64,000 nt of DNA from Cichorium intybus (taxonomy: Eukaryota; Streptophyta; Magnoliopsida; Asterales; Asteraceae), in the NCBI GenBank assembly GCA_023525715.1, contig CM042012.1, positions 120,558,798 to 120,622,797 of the forward strand, given 5' to 3'. Under the pieces are notes generated by a model. It was not told where the DNA came from. It saw only the letters and a program-made list of their open reading frames with translations, and did not search any database. Position numbers and translations under genes: made by a program. This document shows positions 35,708-49,454 of the stretch, one piece after another. Each line of letters opens with the position of its first letter. Positions within the stretch are counted from its first letter, which is position 1.

Positions 35708-36910
35708 AGGTTGTTATTGTCGTAATCAAATTGTGATGTAAATTTTTATATGTGAATAACCACAACCTAGTTGAACATACATATTGATTGTATAAACAGA
35801 GTAGATGTTAGTGTAGTCACATTAAAGAGTTTTGCGTCAAATTGCATAGCCATGAGGGCTATTGAGCTGGAATAGAGTTGGAGTGATTATGTTATCTGTG
35901 GATAACAAGAGATGAGTTGAAATCTATATTGAGTATAACAGTAGAGTATATGATAAATTGGTTGAGTTAAAGAGTCTTTGAGTTTAATTGTTACAGGTAT
36001 GAGAATTGCTATGATTGAGTATAAGTTGGTTGTTAAAAATAAATATATGTGAGAATGTGGTCGAGTTACGAGTAGTACTAAGCGTGGTATTTTTATTGAA
36101 TTAATGTTATTAAATATTAGCTGGTATTGTAAAGCTAATATGTTTGCAGATTTCAGAGTTAAGAGAAAGTGGATAATTGCTAATGAGATTAGCAAAAGAG
36201 AATGATAAAGATATTTACTGAGAGGGATTAATGGAGTGTAATTGAGATTACTCACTAAGCTTTATAAGCTTACACTTGAGTTGTTTGTTGTTTTGTAGGT
36301 ATATGTAGCTGTGATAGGGGAAGGCATGTGATAAAGAAAGATGGACAACTTAGAGACTGTCTTTTAATTGAAGTAGATTTATTTGTAATGACTGGTTAAG
36401 ATTGTAAGGACCTTTTAGGTAATTATTGTGATGATAACATCTTGATCCGTGCTTTGATTACAAGTATACCCATTTTGATGTGTAAATTGTTTGAAAATTT
36501 TTGGGTGTACTTTGTATGAGAAACCGGGCGTTACAAGTTCGGACCTCTCGCGTCCCTCACACCTTTCGGGACCTCCTTGCTCAAGCCGAAGGTCATGAGC
36601 TCTTCATGAAATCCATCCACGCCCACTCCGCTCCCGCCGTCGCTTTTGCTGCTGCCACATCGCCTATCGGGGCTGCTGCCTCGGTTCCCGCTGGTCGGGG
36701 TCGTGGTGGTGCCTCCGGTGGTCGCGGTGGTCCTCGTGGTGGTCGTGGTCACGGCCGTCGGTAGCCCCACTGTCAACTATGTCGACAAAGCGGACACTTT
36801 GCAAATGTTTGTCCCGATCTTCCGACTTTTGCTTCTAAACCCGGCCCCCAGTGAAGCCGATTTAGCCAAAGCTTTTTTTTGCCAATTGTCGTGTGACCCC
36901 ACCCGGCCCG

Positions 36911-38699
36911 GATTGGTATGTTGATTCCGGTGCCTCGGACCACATGGTTTCTTCTTCGGGCTCGGTCGCTAAACCCGAACCTTTTGGTTATGATGGCTCG
37001 GTTCATTTCGGTAATGGTAATAGTCTTCCCATTACTGCTATTGAGACTTCCTCTCTTCCTAATGGTATCCAACTGCGGGATGTTTTGGTGGTCCCTCGGT
37101 TTACTAAAAATTTACTATCTATTAGCCAGTTAACATATGATAATAACGTGGGTGTGCTTTTCTCAAAATATTTGTTTTATATTCAGGATCGGGCAATGAA
37201 ACAAATTCTGGCTCAAGGAACGTGTGATCAGGGGCTTTATGTTCTTCCGAATAAACCGGTGGCTTGTGTGTTTTATGCTAAGAAGCGACCCAATGCGTCT
37301 TTTGAATTATGGCACTCACGTTTAGGCCATGTGTCTTTTGATATTATTTCTTTATTAAATAAACTTGGTCATGTGTTGGTTTCTTCTATTTTACCCAAAC
37401 CGGTTACTTGTTCTCCTTGCTAACTTGCTAAGTCTCATCGGTTGCCTTTTGACAATAATGATCACCGTGCCACCCATGTATTAGATTTGATCCATTGTGA
37501 CCTTTGGGGTCCTTCCCCGGTCGAGTCGGTTGCGTCATACCGCTATTATGTTACTTTTGTGGACGATTTTTCCCGCTTTACATGGCTTTACCCGCTCAAA
37601 TCTAAATCGGAATTTTTTGGTGTTTTCGAGATATTTATCGCTTTTGTAGAGACTCAATTCTCTACCAAAATTAAAGTTTTTCAAAGTGACAGGGGAACGG
37701 AATTTTTAAATAATAAAGTAAAAACTCTATTACATAAACATGGCATATTTCATCGCATCTCATGCCCGTATACCCCCAACAAAATGGGCGGGTTGAGCGC
37801 AAACATCGCCACATTGTGGAGACGGGTCTCGCCATGATGTTTCACGCTCACATTCCGTTTTCTTATTGGGCTCATGCTTTTAGTTCCGCCGTGCATGTTA
37901 TTAATCGTCTCCCCACGAAGGTGTTGTCCATGAAATCTCCATTTGAGGTCTTGTTCGGACGGGTGCCCTCATATGAGAATTTTCGCATTTTTGGGTGTCG
38001 GGTCTATCCTTATTTGCATGACTATGCGGATCATAAACTCTATTTGCGAAGCTTACATTGTGTTTTTGTGGGTTATCACGTTCAATATAAAGGCTACTTG
38101 TGCCTCGACCCGGTTTCGACCCTGGTTTTTTTTACCCGTCATTCCCGGTTTGATGAAGACTGTTTCCCGTTTCGTGACACCCATCCTCATGCTCCTATTG
38201 GGTCCTTACCATTGCACACCTTTCTTGTTGATCCGCTCCCTGCCGTTCCGGCTACTGCTGCCATTGCCCCGACCTCTCCTCGTGCTCCATCTGCAGCTGC
38301 CGCCCCCGCTCCTTGCGCTGTGTGCACTTAGACGAACCTGCCAGCTCCTTCGGTAGCCCCTCCTGCTTCCGAATCCACTGCTGCACCCTCCCCAGGTCCA
38401 GTGTCGGAGACTCATTCCGATACCGAGTCCGAACCGACCATGCCTCATGATTCTGCCACCGCCTCTTAGCCTGGCTCCGTGTCTGATTCTGAGCCCGATC
38501 CATCTCCGGTATCCCGTCCGCCACCGCCCCCGCCTTTCCATCCGATGACCATGTGCGCCAAAGCCGGGGTTTTTAAGCCACGATACCGTACCGATTTGGC
38601 GCATTTCACATCTCATGGCTTGTTTTCGTAGGTTTTTTCTGCTGATATTCCCTGATCCTATGCCTCTGCTTTGCGTGATCCTAAATGGCGTGACTCGAT
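36911..38699 (+). pseudogene. Protease and integrase of small-LTR copia (broken)
   Basis: Protease has WYVDSGASDHM (D-S-G-A) near 36917. The GAG-pre-integrase segment ends LWHSRLGHVSFD, followed by a stop at 37421-37423 (after CSPC). Integrase core reads VLDLIHCDLWGPSP (first D) and VFQSDRGTEFLNN (second D); a frameshift near 37780 precedes the segment with the expected E (NGRVERKHRHIVETG) in the next frame. The following hinge is Pro/Ala/Ser-rich and has stops at 38329, 38467 and later. The frame reaches the RT lead-in ALRDPKWRDS at 38699, where the nested copia element is inserted. At least one frameshift and several stops make it non-functional. Confidence 0.9.
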
Positions 38700-38909
38700 T
38701 GTTGGATTAGGTGTCTAAGCCATGACTTATAATTGTATTTATCTTATGAATAAAAGCAAAGTCCATTTGGGTTGCCCTCATAGATGGAGGATAGATATAT
38801 AGTTCAGTAGAGAGAATAGTTGATTTATTAATTGTATAATAAATCAAGAGAAAATATATATATGGTTTATTAATATATTTAAGTGTTAATATATTAATTA
38901 GAAACTATA
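38700..38909 (+). repeat. 5' LTR of nested copia, left part
   Basis: The first 210 bases of the 770-bp LTR (TGTTGGATTAGGTGTCTAAG onward), ending at the gypsy target site CTATA. Confidence 0.93.
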
Positions 38910-41403
38910 TGTAACACCACGATACTTTCGATAAGTATTAATATGTTAATCATAGTGTACTTATGATTTAATATGGTGTTATAAGTATTGGTTTTGTTAG
39001 AAAACCTTGTTGGTAAGATAATTGTAGTAAAAAGGCTTAAAAAGGGCAATTTGGTCATTTTACCGTAAAAGGGTAAATTGGTCATTTGACCATGTAAAAG
39101 ACCAAATATGTAAAATATTGTTTGCTTGTGGCAAAAACATAAGGAATGAAAGTTTTATTGTAATAAAACTTGATTTTAGTGCCAAAAGTTCAAGAAATGA
39201 AACTTAGGGACTAAAAGTGAAAATCTGGAAAATATAAAAGGAAAATACCTCTAATAAATGTTGGCTAAACATTTGAGGTTACGGGAAGAGCTCTTGAAGA
39301 GGAGATTTCTGGAATTCACAAGAGTTGAAACAAGAAATCGAAATCATAGCTTGGAATTGAAGATTTTGGAGCATTAAAAGGTTAGTAAGAAAGTTCTAAC
39401 CTAAGCTTTTTGTGTAATTGATGTGTTCTTCACGGGATGGATTGGAAACTGAAATTCCAGTTAACATCCAAGAGGTTCACATGGTTTTTAAGCTTCAACA
39501 TGTTTATGTTGTAAGCATATGGGTAAAACATCAAAGTATGTTGTTATTATTGAAAATTTGGAACTTTGCTCAAGAACCCTAAAATACATGTTTATATGAT
39601 CCAGTGGATTCTAATGGGTTCTAATGAGTTCAAAATGTTGCTAGAGATGAGAATAAATCAGTAGAAGTGATTAATCTTTGGCAATTTCGGTTTTGGACCA
39701 AAAATGTGAAAAACGGGAAATGTTAGAAATGGATTGGAATTACCAGTTCCATTGTTTAAAACTTGATGTAAATGAAGGGTTTTGGTCTTGGAACAAACCC
39801 CTATCGATTAAGTCGAGTAATAAGCACTTAAAATGAGAAAATGGGATTTTTAAGCACAAAATCGGACTTCACTGCCTGCAACTGCGATAGGCGCGACGCG
39901 GCCCTTGAATTAGGCGCGGCGCGGGATCGGGCAGAAGCCATAAAACCTCCTGTTAAAATTTGGTGCATTTTCCAAATTTGATTTTGATGCTAGGCTTATC
40001 CGATTGACCTGAAATTTTAAACATAGGTCTAATATGTTGTGAAACTTCATGGAAAATTATCGGAATACGAATACGACCTCCCGAAAGTACTATAGTAGAA
40101 TACGTGTATTTTGGGAAGTGTATTAAATTTTATAACGATGGTTATTGATTGGAAATGCTTGGAAATGGTCCCCAATTGTATTATATAGGACTCTTGTGTA
40201 GTAGAGTCAACTGAAATGGTTATTAACCTATTATCATTTGATATATAAATGGATAAATAGGTATGGGACAAAAAGGTTGTGGTACACGCAAAGGCAAGAA
40301 ACAACCGGGAATTAAATGCAGCTAGCATTCAGGTGAGTAATCTCACTAATACCATATGTGATATATGATGATTGAGTTGTTACAGGTTGAAACTGATTGT
40401 GGGACGAAATTGATGGTTCAAGGATACATTGAAGAGACAATACCGGATAAGCTGTGAGTCATTGCGATGACAAGAACGGAGCCGTGAGTCTAGGCAACAG
40501 CGGGCTAACCCGTGAGCCAAGGCAACAGCGGGCTAACCCGTGAGCCATATGATTTCTGGATTTTATATCCAATGGGTGCGGCCTTCGGGCTATGATTTCT
40601 GGATTTTATATCCAATGGGTGCGGCCTTCGGGCTATGATTTCTGGATTTTATTTCCAATGGGTGCGGCCTTCGGGATATGACTCCGGTGCGGCCTTCGGG
40701 CTATGTCTCCGATGCGGCCTCTTGGCTAAGATTTTGTTACAGGTACATGGTGCGGCCTTTTGGCTATGATATCGGGTTATTAAACCCAGCTGGTGCGGCC
40801 TTCGGGCTATGATTTGTATATTGAAAATGTTTTGGTGCAGCTTATAAAGCTATGACACAGGGTGCGGCTTAAATAGCCAGGATATACGGTGCGGTTCGAT
40901 GTGACTAAGAAATATGGGACAGAAATGGTTATATATGATTATATGTGCAAATAACTGACGTGGCTGATAATTGCAGGTTATCATGTTTTAGTCGGTAAGG
41001 CTATAAATTAGGATGTGAAATCCTAAGAGATATTTGGTCAGCCAGTAAGGCTAGGAGTTTGGATTCGATATCCAGACAGTTATATGATTGTATTTTGATA
41101 CATGTTATTTGCAGAAATGATTACTCACTGAGCTTTATAGCTCACGATTTTGTTACTGTCCCTGCAGGTTAGCATGATACTGATAGGGGACAAGATAGAG
41201 TCCGTGACTTTGAAGTGGGACTCATAGATGCTGTCAGTAGCAGCCCGGCTTTAAAGGAGTTATGGTATTTTATACTCTCCTTGATACACTTGTACCCGTT
41301 TTTATTAAAATATACCCCTTTGTTATGGTTTTATGTATTGAAACCTGTGTTTAAATGAAAAAAAATTTTAAGGGGTGTTTTGTTTTAAAAGCCGGGTGTT
41401 ACA
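38910..41403 (+). repeat. 5' LTR of gypsy copy 2
   Basis: 2494 bp. It contains a 43-bp unit (GATTTCTGGATTTTATATCC... GTGCGGCCTTCGGGCTAT) three times from 40551, and shorter GTGCGGCCTTCGGGCTATG copies to about 40860. CAGGTGAGTAATCTCACTAA lies near 40330 and GATTACTCACTGAGC near 41119. Confidence 0.94.
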
Positions 41404-41549
41404 AGTTGGTATCAGAGCCGTGGTTTAAGTGAACTAGGTTTCTATAGAGTAGATTCCTGGACTTAAACCTTAAGACAGTAGACACGAGGTATAGTTAGGT
41501 GTATATAAATTGTTATTATACATATATAACCTAACTGGTGCTGACTTCT

Positions 41550-44500
41550 AACGTATAAGAAGTATGAGCAGCGAATTTTAATTGGAGGAATTTCGGGCGT
41601 GCAGCTTTAAGAGGCGAACCAGCCCTTCCTCAAGGCTCCATCGAACGAGGGGCAACGAGACAAGTAGCGGAAAATCCACATGATGAGAAATATTGGCTGA
41701 TGTGGTCAGAAAAAGGAAATTGGGTGCTCACCCTAATTGATATCAAGGTGAAAGAAACGTAGCTGAGACTACAAGAAAAAGCAGAAAACGATTAGTGGAC
41801 GCTTCGGGAGAAGTTACCACAGACTGGTCCAACCTTAAAGAGAAGGGACCAGAACGAGAAGATGATGTGATGTAAGAAGTGCAGGAAAAGCACTCAGAAC
41901 ATTTTAGAGTTGAGACTCTACTGTTGACATGCTGAAATTTCAGGAAATTGGGAGCATATTGCTCGAGTTTGTTGTATGGGACGGAAGTGGTTCCAGCGTG
42001 GAACTACAGATCACTTTCTTATGAAATACTCACACGCTAAATGTGGAGTAACGGGTGGTGAACCCAGGAAAGAAAGAAGAAATGAGTTGTTAAAAAGGAC
42101 CAGTGGTGCCTTGATCATTCCAGCAGATTATGGAAGAAACTCGTGAGGAGACCAATATGATCTCCGATCTAATTGTTCTGAATATAACTTGTGTATGTTA
42201 TATTTGATCAAAGAAGCTATGCTTGGGATCGATGACTTGATGTCTTGTTGGAATATTTCATCAACGATTTTAGATGAAATTGTGGAAATAGCTATGGTAG
42301 ATAGCAAGAATGTTCTAGATATTGAACACCTGGAAGGTAGTTTGCCTAGGATTTACGGGACCATTTTTCCCTAAAAATCTGAAGCCGATAACTACCAGCG
42401 AATCTGAAGCAATTGTGCTTATGAATTGGTTAGCAAGGAATTATGCTAACATGAATTGTAGAAATAAGAACATTATGGTTCTTAGAACAGAAATGAGCGG
42501 ATGAACATCCATGGTAAATGACCGTTGTTGAGAATACCGGTTATTTTCCTTTGCTTAAACTCGGAAAAGAGTTAGTAAAGGAATGATTTTGTAGTTGGCA
42601 TACGTGGTATGGGCCAAGCTAAATAAAGCAGTGATAGTAGTGTACTACTTTAGATAAATTCTCGGATGTTTCTTTTGAAAAGAACTTCCAGGATTTCTGC
42701 CAGATTGGCGAGAAGAGCTTATGATTAAGCTGGTCTTTGGAGCCGTTCCTGTCATTAGGCTCTTTATTGATTAGCCTCTGTAGAGATGGCAGAGTGGTAA
42801 AACAATTGGAAGAAATTGTTTTTGAATTGGGGTCTCATATGGCCGAATGTGTCATCGTGTGGAGCCCTATCTTGATTGAAAAGAAGAAAGATAAGTTAAT
42901 GTATATGTACATTGACTAATGAGAATCTGATATTCTCGAAACCAGATCGAATATGAGGTACATTTGTACCAGATATTGGAGTTACTTCACTGAGTTAAGT
43001 GATATGTAAAATCCTCCAAGTATGAAATTTGGCTAAAAGAAGTTTCAATTCTTTGGGCATGATAATGGTGCCAAAGATGATAAAATAAATCTAGTGGAAT
43101 TGATGATGTGATAAAATTGGAACCGCCTGAGGAATCTGACTGAAATTTGTAGTTCCTTGGATTGGCGGGTTATTATAGGAGAGTTGTAGAAAACTGCTCC
43201 TTGATTGCTGGTTAGCTGACTAAAGTTGATCAAGAAAAGTGAAAAGTTTGAGTGGTAGAAAGACCACAGATATCTTGTAAAGGTTTGGAACAAACCTTGT
43301 GTGAAACTCCGGTGTTAGCATTATTGTTAAGCGGAGAAGATAAATTGTATTATAGAAATGTATCCAGAGTTGATTTTGGATACATGATATTGCAATAGCA
43401 ATTATGAATTGGGCGTTTAAGCTTTGGAGACACTACTGATGTGGTGTAAAGCTTACTGTTTGTATGGATCATAAAAGTTTGAAGTACTTAACTGATCAAA
43501 AGAAGCTACATATGACATAGCAAAGATAGATGGGTTACTTAAAGATTTCGGTTATGAAATCTTATACCATCTCGGAAAGGCGGATGTGATTATAGATGCC
43601 TTGAATTAGAAAGAGTATCTTTTGAAAGATACAACCGCATGCGTGAGTGTGGCGAATTGATTTCCTGAGTTGATTCAGGTAGCACAAGAAGAAATGTGCA
43701 GATCTGAAAACGTGAAAAATGAACGATTAGCTATTGAAAGAAGCTAGTTAGAAACTCACAGCGATTTAAAACCCTTGGTGGTTGTGTATGTGAGTTCCAA
43801 AGCAAAAATGAAATATGGGATTTACCCTTAAAAGATGTATATTTGGGTAGATATGCAAAAGGCCCGGGACAGTACCAAACTGTGTAGGATGATATAACCT
43901 ATGTATTGGTGGCCGGGGCTAAAGAAAGACATTGAAAGACATGTGAAAAGTGTTTGACTTGTGTGTAATTACAGTCAAATCATGAGAATCATACGGAAAA
44001 TTTAACCGTTGTGGGTCCCAAAGAAGAAATGGGACGAAAATATTATAGACTTTGTAATAAAGTCTTTGCAAGTACCGCATGGGTATGACACCATTTGGGT
44101 AATTGCAGATTGATTGATGAAATCAGTATAGATTTATACTGACTAAGGAAGAAATTAAGATCGAAAAGTAGTGAAAAACTACATAGAAAAAGAAAATTTG
44201 CCGACGTGCGTTACCGGTGTCGACTGTATCGAATCGAACTAATAGAATTATTCACTGATTTAGGCATAAATCCCAAGAATAATTAGTTCAAAAGTACTAG
44301 CAAGTACTGTATATGAATGGTAGATTGGTAGACGAGACGGAATAATAATGCAGGCTTTAGAAGTCATGCTTGAAACTTGCATAGTAGACCCTGGTGGAAG
44401 ACGAGAAGATCGCCTATTTTTGGTAGAACCCGTAGATAATAACAGTTTCCGTACCAGTTTTCTGATGACCCGTATAATGCATAGTATGAAGTATCGTGTT

Positions 44501-45110
44501 ACACGCCGATTTACTAGACTGAAGTTGGACAGAAGCCGTTGGCTGGACCCGAGATTGTACCTCAAACAGAAGAAAAGATTTGACAAATTCGAGAAAGCTT
44601 GGAAATAGACAAAGAGTTAGTAAAAGTGGTATGCGGATCATTGTGTGAAAACCTTCAAATTTCAAGTAAAGGAAGGTGGGGGTACTCAAAATATCTCTTG
44701 GAAAGACTAAAAATCTGTTTGGGACGAAAAGAAAGTCAAGCCCTCATTTATTGGAATTTTCCATACGTCCCAAAGAGTAAGAATTTTGGAGTACTGATCG
44801 AAGTTTCTTGATGAACTTCAAGATATTTGTACTATTTTCTATGGGTCTCATAGTTCTGAGAACATGGATTGATAAATTTCAAAGAATACCTCATGATGAA
44901 ATGAAGGTAGATAAGTAGTTAAGGTACCCGGGACAACCGGAGGAATGTTAGATGAACAGTGATATAATCACAAAATAAGAAGACTAGTATGGTAAAAAGT
45001 GCTTTGGCAATACCATGAATGTTTCCATATGATATGGGAAACCGAAATTGTAACGAAATAGAAATATCCCCAATTCTTTGTATGATTTCGGGGACGAAAT
45101 CTTTTGAAGG
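41550..45110 (+). pseudogene. Gag-pol remnants of gypsy copy 2
   Basis: The same order of remnants as copy 1: zinc-knuckle trace near 41930-42040, IEHLEGSLPRIYG near 42320, RNase H traces near 43460-43600 (CLDHKSLKYLTDQK-like and GYEILYHLGKADVIIDALN), and an integrase trace near 43900-44780 full of stops. The chromodomain region near 44900-45080 is also broken. No frame longer than 109 codons survives. Confidence 0.85.
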
Positions 45111-45121
45111 AGGGGAGAATT

Positions 45122-47615
45122 TGTAACACCACGATACTTTCGATAAGTATTAATATGTTAATCATAGTGTATTTATGATTTAATATGGTGTTATAAGTAT
45201 TGGTTTTGTTAGAAAACCTTGTTGGTAAGATAATTGTAGTAAAAAGGCTTAAAAAGGGCAATTTGGTCATTTTACCGTAAAAGGGTAAATTGGTCATTTG
45301 ACCATGTAAAAGACCAAATATGTAAAATATTGTTTGCTTGTGGCAAAAACATAAGGAATGAAAGTTTTATTGTAATAAAACTTGATTTTAGTGCCAAAAG
45401 TTCAAGAAATGAAACTTAGGGACTAAAAGTGAAAATCTGGAAAATATAAAAGGAAAATACCTCTAATAAATGTTGGCTAAACATTTGAGGTTACGGGAAG
45501 AGCTCTTGAAGAGGAGATTTCTGGAATTCACAAGAGTTGAAACAAGAAATCGAAATCATAGCTTGGAATTGAAGATTTTGGAGCATTAAAAGGTTAGTAA
45601 GAAAGTTCTAACCTAAGCTTTTTGTGTAATTGATGTGTTCTTCACGGGATGGATTGGAAACTGAAATTCCAGTTAACATCCAAGAGGTTCACATGGTTTT
45701 TAAGCTTCAACATGTTTATGTTGTAAGCATATGGGTAAAACATCAAAGTATGTTGTTATTATTGAAAATTTGGAACTTTGCTCAAGAACCCTAAAATACA
45801 TGTTTATATGATCCAGTGGATTCTAATGGGTTCTAATGAGTTCAAAATGTTGCTAGAGATGAGAATAAATCAGTAGAAGTGATTAATCTTTGGCAATTTC
45901 GGTTTTGGACCAAAAATGTGAAAAACGGGAAATGTTAGAAATGGATTGGAATTACCAATTCCATTGTTTAAAACTTGATGTAAATGAAGGGTTTTGGTCT
46001 TGGAACAAACCCCTATCGATTAAGTCGAGTAATAAGCACTTAAAATGAGAAAATGGGATTTTTAAGCACAAAATCGGACTTCACTGCCTGCAACTGCGAT
46101 AGGCGCGACGCGGCCCTTGAATTAGGCGCGGCGCGGGATCGGGCAGAAGCCATAAAACCTCCTGTTAAAATTTGGTGCATTTTCCAAATTTGATTTTGAT
46201 GCTAGGCTTATCCGATTGACCTGAAATTTTAAACATAAGTCTAATATGTTGTGAAACTTCATGGAAAATTATCGGAATACGAATACGACCTCCCGAAAGT
46301 ACTGTAGTAGAATACGCGTATTTCAGAAAGTGTATTAAATTTTATAACGATGGTTATTGATTGGAAATGCTTGGAAATGGTCCCCAATTGTATTATATAG
46401 GACTCTTGTGTAGTAGAGTCAACTGAAATGGTTATTAACCTATTATCATTTGATATATAAATGGATAAATAGGTATGGGACAAAAAGGTTGTGGTGCACG
46501 CAAAGGCAAGAAACAACCGGTAATTAAATGCAGCTAGCATTCAGGTGAGTAATCTCACTAATACCATATGTGATATATGATGATTGAGTTGTTACAGGTT
46601 GAAACTGATTGTGGGACGAAATTGATGGTTCAAGGATACATTGAAGAGACAATACCGGATAAGCCGTGAGTCATTGCGATGACAAGAACGGAGCCGTGAG
46701 TCTAGGCAACAGCGGGCTAACCCGTGAGCCAAGGCAACAGCGGGCTAACCCGTGAGCCATATGATTTCTGGATTTTATATCCAATGGGTGCGGCCTTCGG
46801 GCTATGATTTCTGGATTTTATATCCAATGGGTGCAGCCTTCGGGCTATGATTTCTGGATTTTATATCCAATGGGTGCGGCCTTCGGGCTATGACTCCGGT
46901 GCGGCCTTCGGGCTATGTCTCCGATGCGGCCTCTTGGCTATGATTTTGTTACAGGTACATGGTGCGGCTTTTTGGCTATGATATCGGGTTATTAAACCCA
47001 GCTGGCGCGGCCTTCGGGCTATGATTTGTATATTGAAAATGTTTTGGTGCAGCTTATAAAGCTATGACACAGGGTGCGGCTTAAATAGCCAGGATATACG
47101 GTGCGGTCCGATGTGACTAAGAAATATGGGACAGAAATGGTTATATATGATTATATGTGCAAATAACTGACGTGGCTGATAATTGCAGGTTATCATGTTT
47201 TAGTCGGTAAGGCTATAAATTAGGATGTGAAATCCTAAGAGATATTTGGTCAGCCAGTAAGGCTAGGAGTTTGGATTCGATATCCAGACAGTTATATGAT
47301 TGTATTTTGATACATGTTATTTGCAGAAATGATTACTCACTGAGCTTTATAGCTCACGATTTTGTTACTGTCCCTGCAGGTTAGCATGATACTGATAGGG
47401 GACAAGATAGAGTCCGTGACTTTGAAGTGGGACTCATAGATGCTGTCAGTAGCAGCCCGGCTTTAAAGGAGTTATGGTATTTTATACTCTCCTTGATACA
47501 CTTGTACCCGTTTTTATTAAAATATACCCCTTTGTTATGGTTTTATATATTGAAACCTGTGTTTAAATGAAATTTTTTTTTAAGGGGTGTTTTGTTTTAA
47601 AAGCCGGGTGTTACA
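45122..47615 (+). repeat. 3' LTR of gypsy copy 2
   Basis: 2494 bp, nearly identical to 38910-41403, with the same repeat structure (43-bp units from about 46763). Confidence 0.94.
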
Positions 47616-48180
47616 CTATATTAATTAATTGAGATTTAATCTAGAATTAATTGGATTTAATTTAGAGATTAAATTAATTAATTAAAAGGTGCAGGGACTG
47701 GTTTGGCATTTATTCAATAATTGAATAACTGGCCAGGTAAAACCAGGGACAAAAATGGCGCCACCCTGGAGGCTCCTCCAGGGTTTGGCGAAACCCTAAT
47801 TAGGGTTTTGGTAAGCCTGGTCCAAGTGGTCAAAAGCCTTGTCCAGTTAGAGGCTCCTTAGGGTTTCAGGTGTAACCCTAGGAGGCTATAAAAGGAACCC
47901 CCTGGCACCTCATTCATTCACACCATCTCTCTCTCTGTGTTACTCTGCTGGACTGATTCTTCCATCACTTGGGTGTGACTTGCACTTGAGGCAGGATACT
48001 TTTGCTGCTGCTTGAAGGATCATAAGATCAAATGTTGGTTTTTCTAATTCATCTTTAGAATTGAATTGTATCCTTTAGGTTTTTAGTTCTATTCTTCATA
48101 GAAGAAAACATAGATCAATATTAGGGTTGCATGTGAACCATATGAATTTTTGTGTTCATTGTTTGCATAGAAACCCTTCA
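47616..48180 (+). repeat. 5' LTR of nested copia, right part
   Basis: The remaining 565 bases, starting with the second CTATA and ending AAACCCTTCA. It contains GGCTATAAAAGGAACC near 47884, a good TATA box for the element promoter. Confidence 0.93.
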
Positions 48181-48181
48181 G

Positions 48182-48193
48182 TGGTATCAGAGG
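48182..48193 (+). other. Primer binding site of nested copia
   Basis: TGGTATCAGAGG, one base after the LTR; initiator Met-tRNA type with a changed last base. Confidence 0.88.
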
Positions 48194-48985
48194 TAGCTTG
48201 TTTTCTTGTGAATTGATTTGAACTGCATGCTTATTTTTGCCTTGAGTGTTTTGCGATGAAAACCTCAGGGAGAGAGGCCAAAATCGATGCCAAGGCTAAG
48301 GTTTCCTAACCCTAGCCTCCACCCTCCTTTGGTCCCCCTTGATTGCTTGATTTACTTGCCTTAATTATGTGTTGTTATTTTTGGTAACAAGATCAATTAA
48401 AATAACTTGAACCCTTCTTGCTTGGCTTGTAATTTTCGAGATTCATGGACCAATACAGATAAATTAATTTGATTAATTTGGTAATCTGTAACCCAGATTT
48501 AATTAGTTTAATTAATTGATTAATTAAAAGACCAATTAAATCAGTTTAAAGAATTAATTAAAATTTTCAAAACTTAGTAATAATTTGCGAAAAATTAAGA
48601 CAAAATTAATTCTAAAATATTTTAATGAGATTAAAATATATCTTATATATATTTATGATTAAAAGTTAATTTAATATATATAAGAAAATTGGTTAGTCTA
48701 CCGCTAGTAAGCCTCATTCACAAAACTGTCCTATAAAGAGGGTATAAGGCAACTGACTATAAAATGTTAGTCTAATGGGTATCTACTCTTACCCACCGCT
48801 CTCCTGGTCAGTCGAGTGTCGTTAGCCGAACGGGTATGATAGAACCGCTAAGCCTCTTAAAAGTATAATGCTATAATTGAAAGTACTAGAACCCTAAAAC
48901 AAATCTCAATCTAGTTACTTTAAGTTAAAAATGTGAAATGATGCTAATCCATGAAATTGCACATTGCACTTTGTGGAACGTTGGT

Positions 48986-49083
48986 GGAGCGTGTGCGGTT
49001 TACCGGCAACTGGGGTCCGTAAAGAGTCGCAATAGGTTTCTTGATTTTGTCATAATTAACGGAGCGTGTGTGGTTTACCGGCA
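48986..49083 (+). repeat. Two copies of a 23-nt leader motif
   Basis: GGAGCGTGTGCGGTTTACCG at 48986 (followed by GCA) and GGAGCGTGTGTGGTTTACCG at 49061. Inverse copies occur in the non-autonomous copia at 13551, 14492, 17396 and 17476. The role is unknown. Confidence 0.85.
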
Positions 49084-49147
49084 TGTTAATTAGAGATGAC
49101 AATTGACTTCAAGAGTACCAAGCAATTTGCATGGTTATTCACACCCG

Positions 49148-49178
49148 GTTTGTGATCCTCGGTATCCCAGTCACAAAC
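49148..49178 (+). promoter_or_regulatory. Conserved leader hairpin, nested copia
   Basis: GTTTGTGA (49148-49155) pairs with TCACAAAC (49171-49178), and CCCG/CGGG can extend the stem. It is the same structure as at 17301-17331 in the non-autonomous element, where one outer pair becomes G-U. Two copies of the GGAGCGTGTG...ACCGGCA motif lie just upstream. Confidence 0.5.
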
Positions 49179-49454
49179 AGCGGGGCATTCCCGAGATTAA
49201 AACATGCTATCGAACAGTTCGGTAAATCTCAAAGAAACTAGGAATTCCATTATAATATGATTAGGTTTCCGCAGTGGAATTGGCTGAATCGTCATTCGCC
49301 TACCTTATAAAATTTGCAATATTGATTACGGCATCCCTTTTCGGTATTGTAGATTGTTATTGTAGGATCCTAGCCTTATATTTATTCTTGGGTGAATATG
49401 AGGATTATTATTATTATTATTCTATCTAATTAAAACTACCTTCTTCTTGTTCAG

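Larger units (their letters stand above)
38910..47615 (+). mobile_element. Ty3/gypsy Tekay-like element, copy 2
   Basis: LTRs of 2494 bp each (38910-41403, 45122-47615) start TGTAACACC and end GGGTGTTACA, with the target duplication CTATA at 38905-38909 and 47616-47620. The primer site TTGGTATCAGAGCC is at 41406-41419 and the polypurine tract GAAGGAGGGGAGAA near 45106. The 3.72-kb interior aligns with copy 1 but is ruined throughout, integrase included. It lies inside the 5' LTR of a copia element. Near-identical LTRs and a perfect duplication show recent movement despite absent enzymes. Confidence 0.94.

Noticed and set aside
38206..38616. 136-codon minus-strand frame rich in Gly/Arg
   Set aside because: It is antisense to the Pro/Ala/Ser-rich hinge of the small-LTR copia polyprotein; composition explains it.
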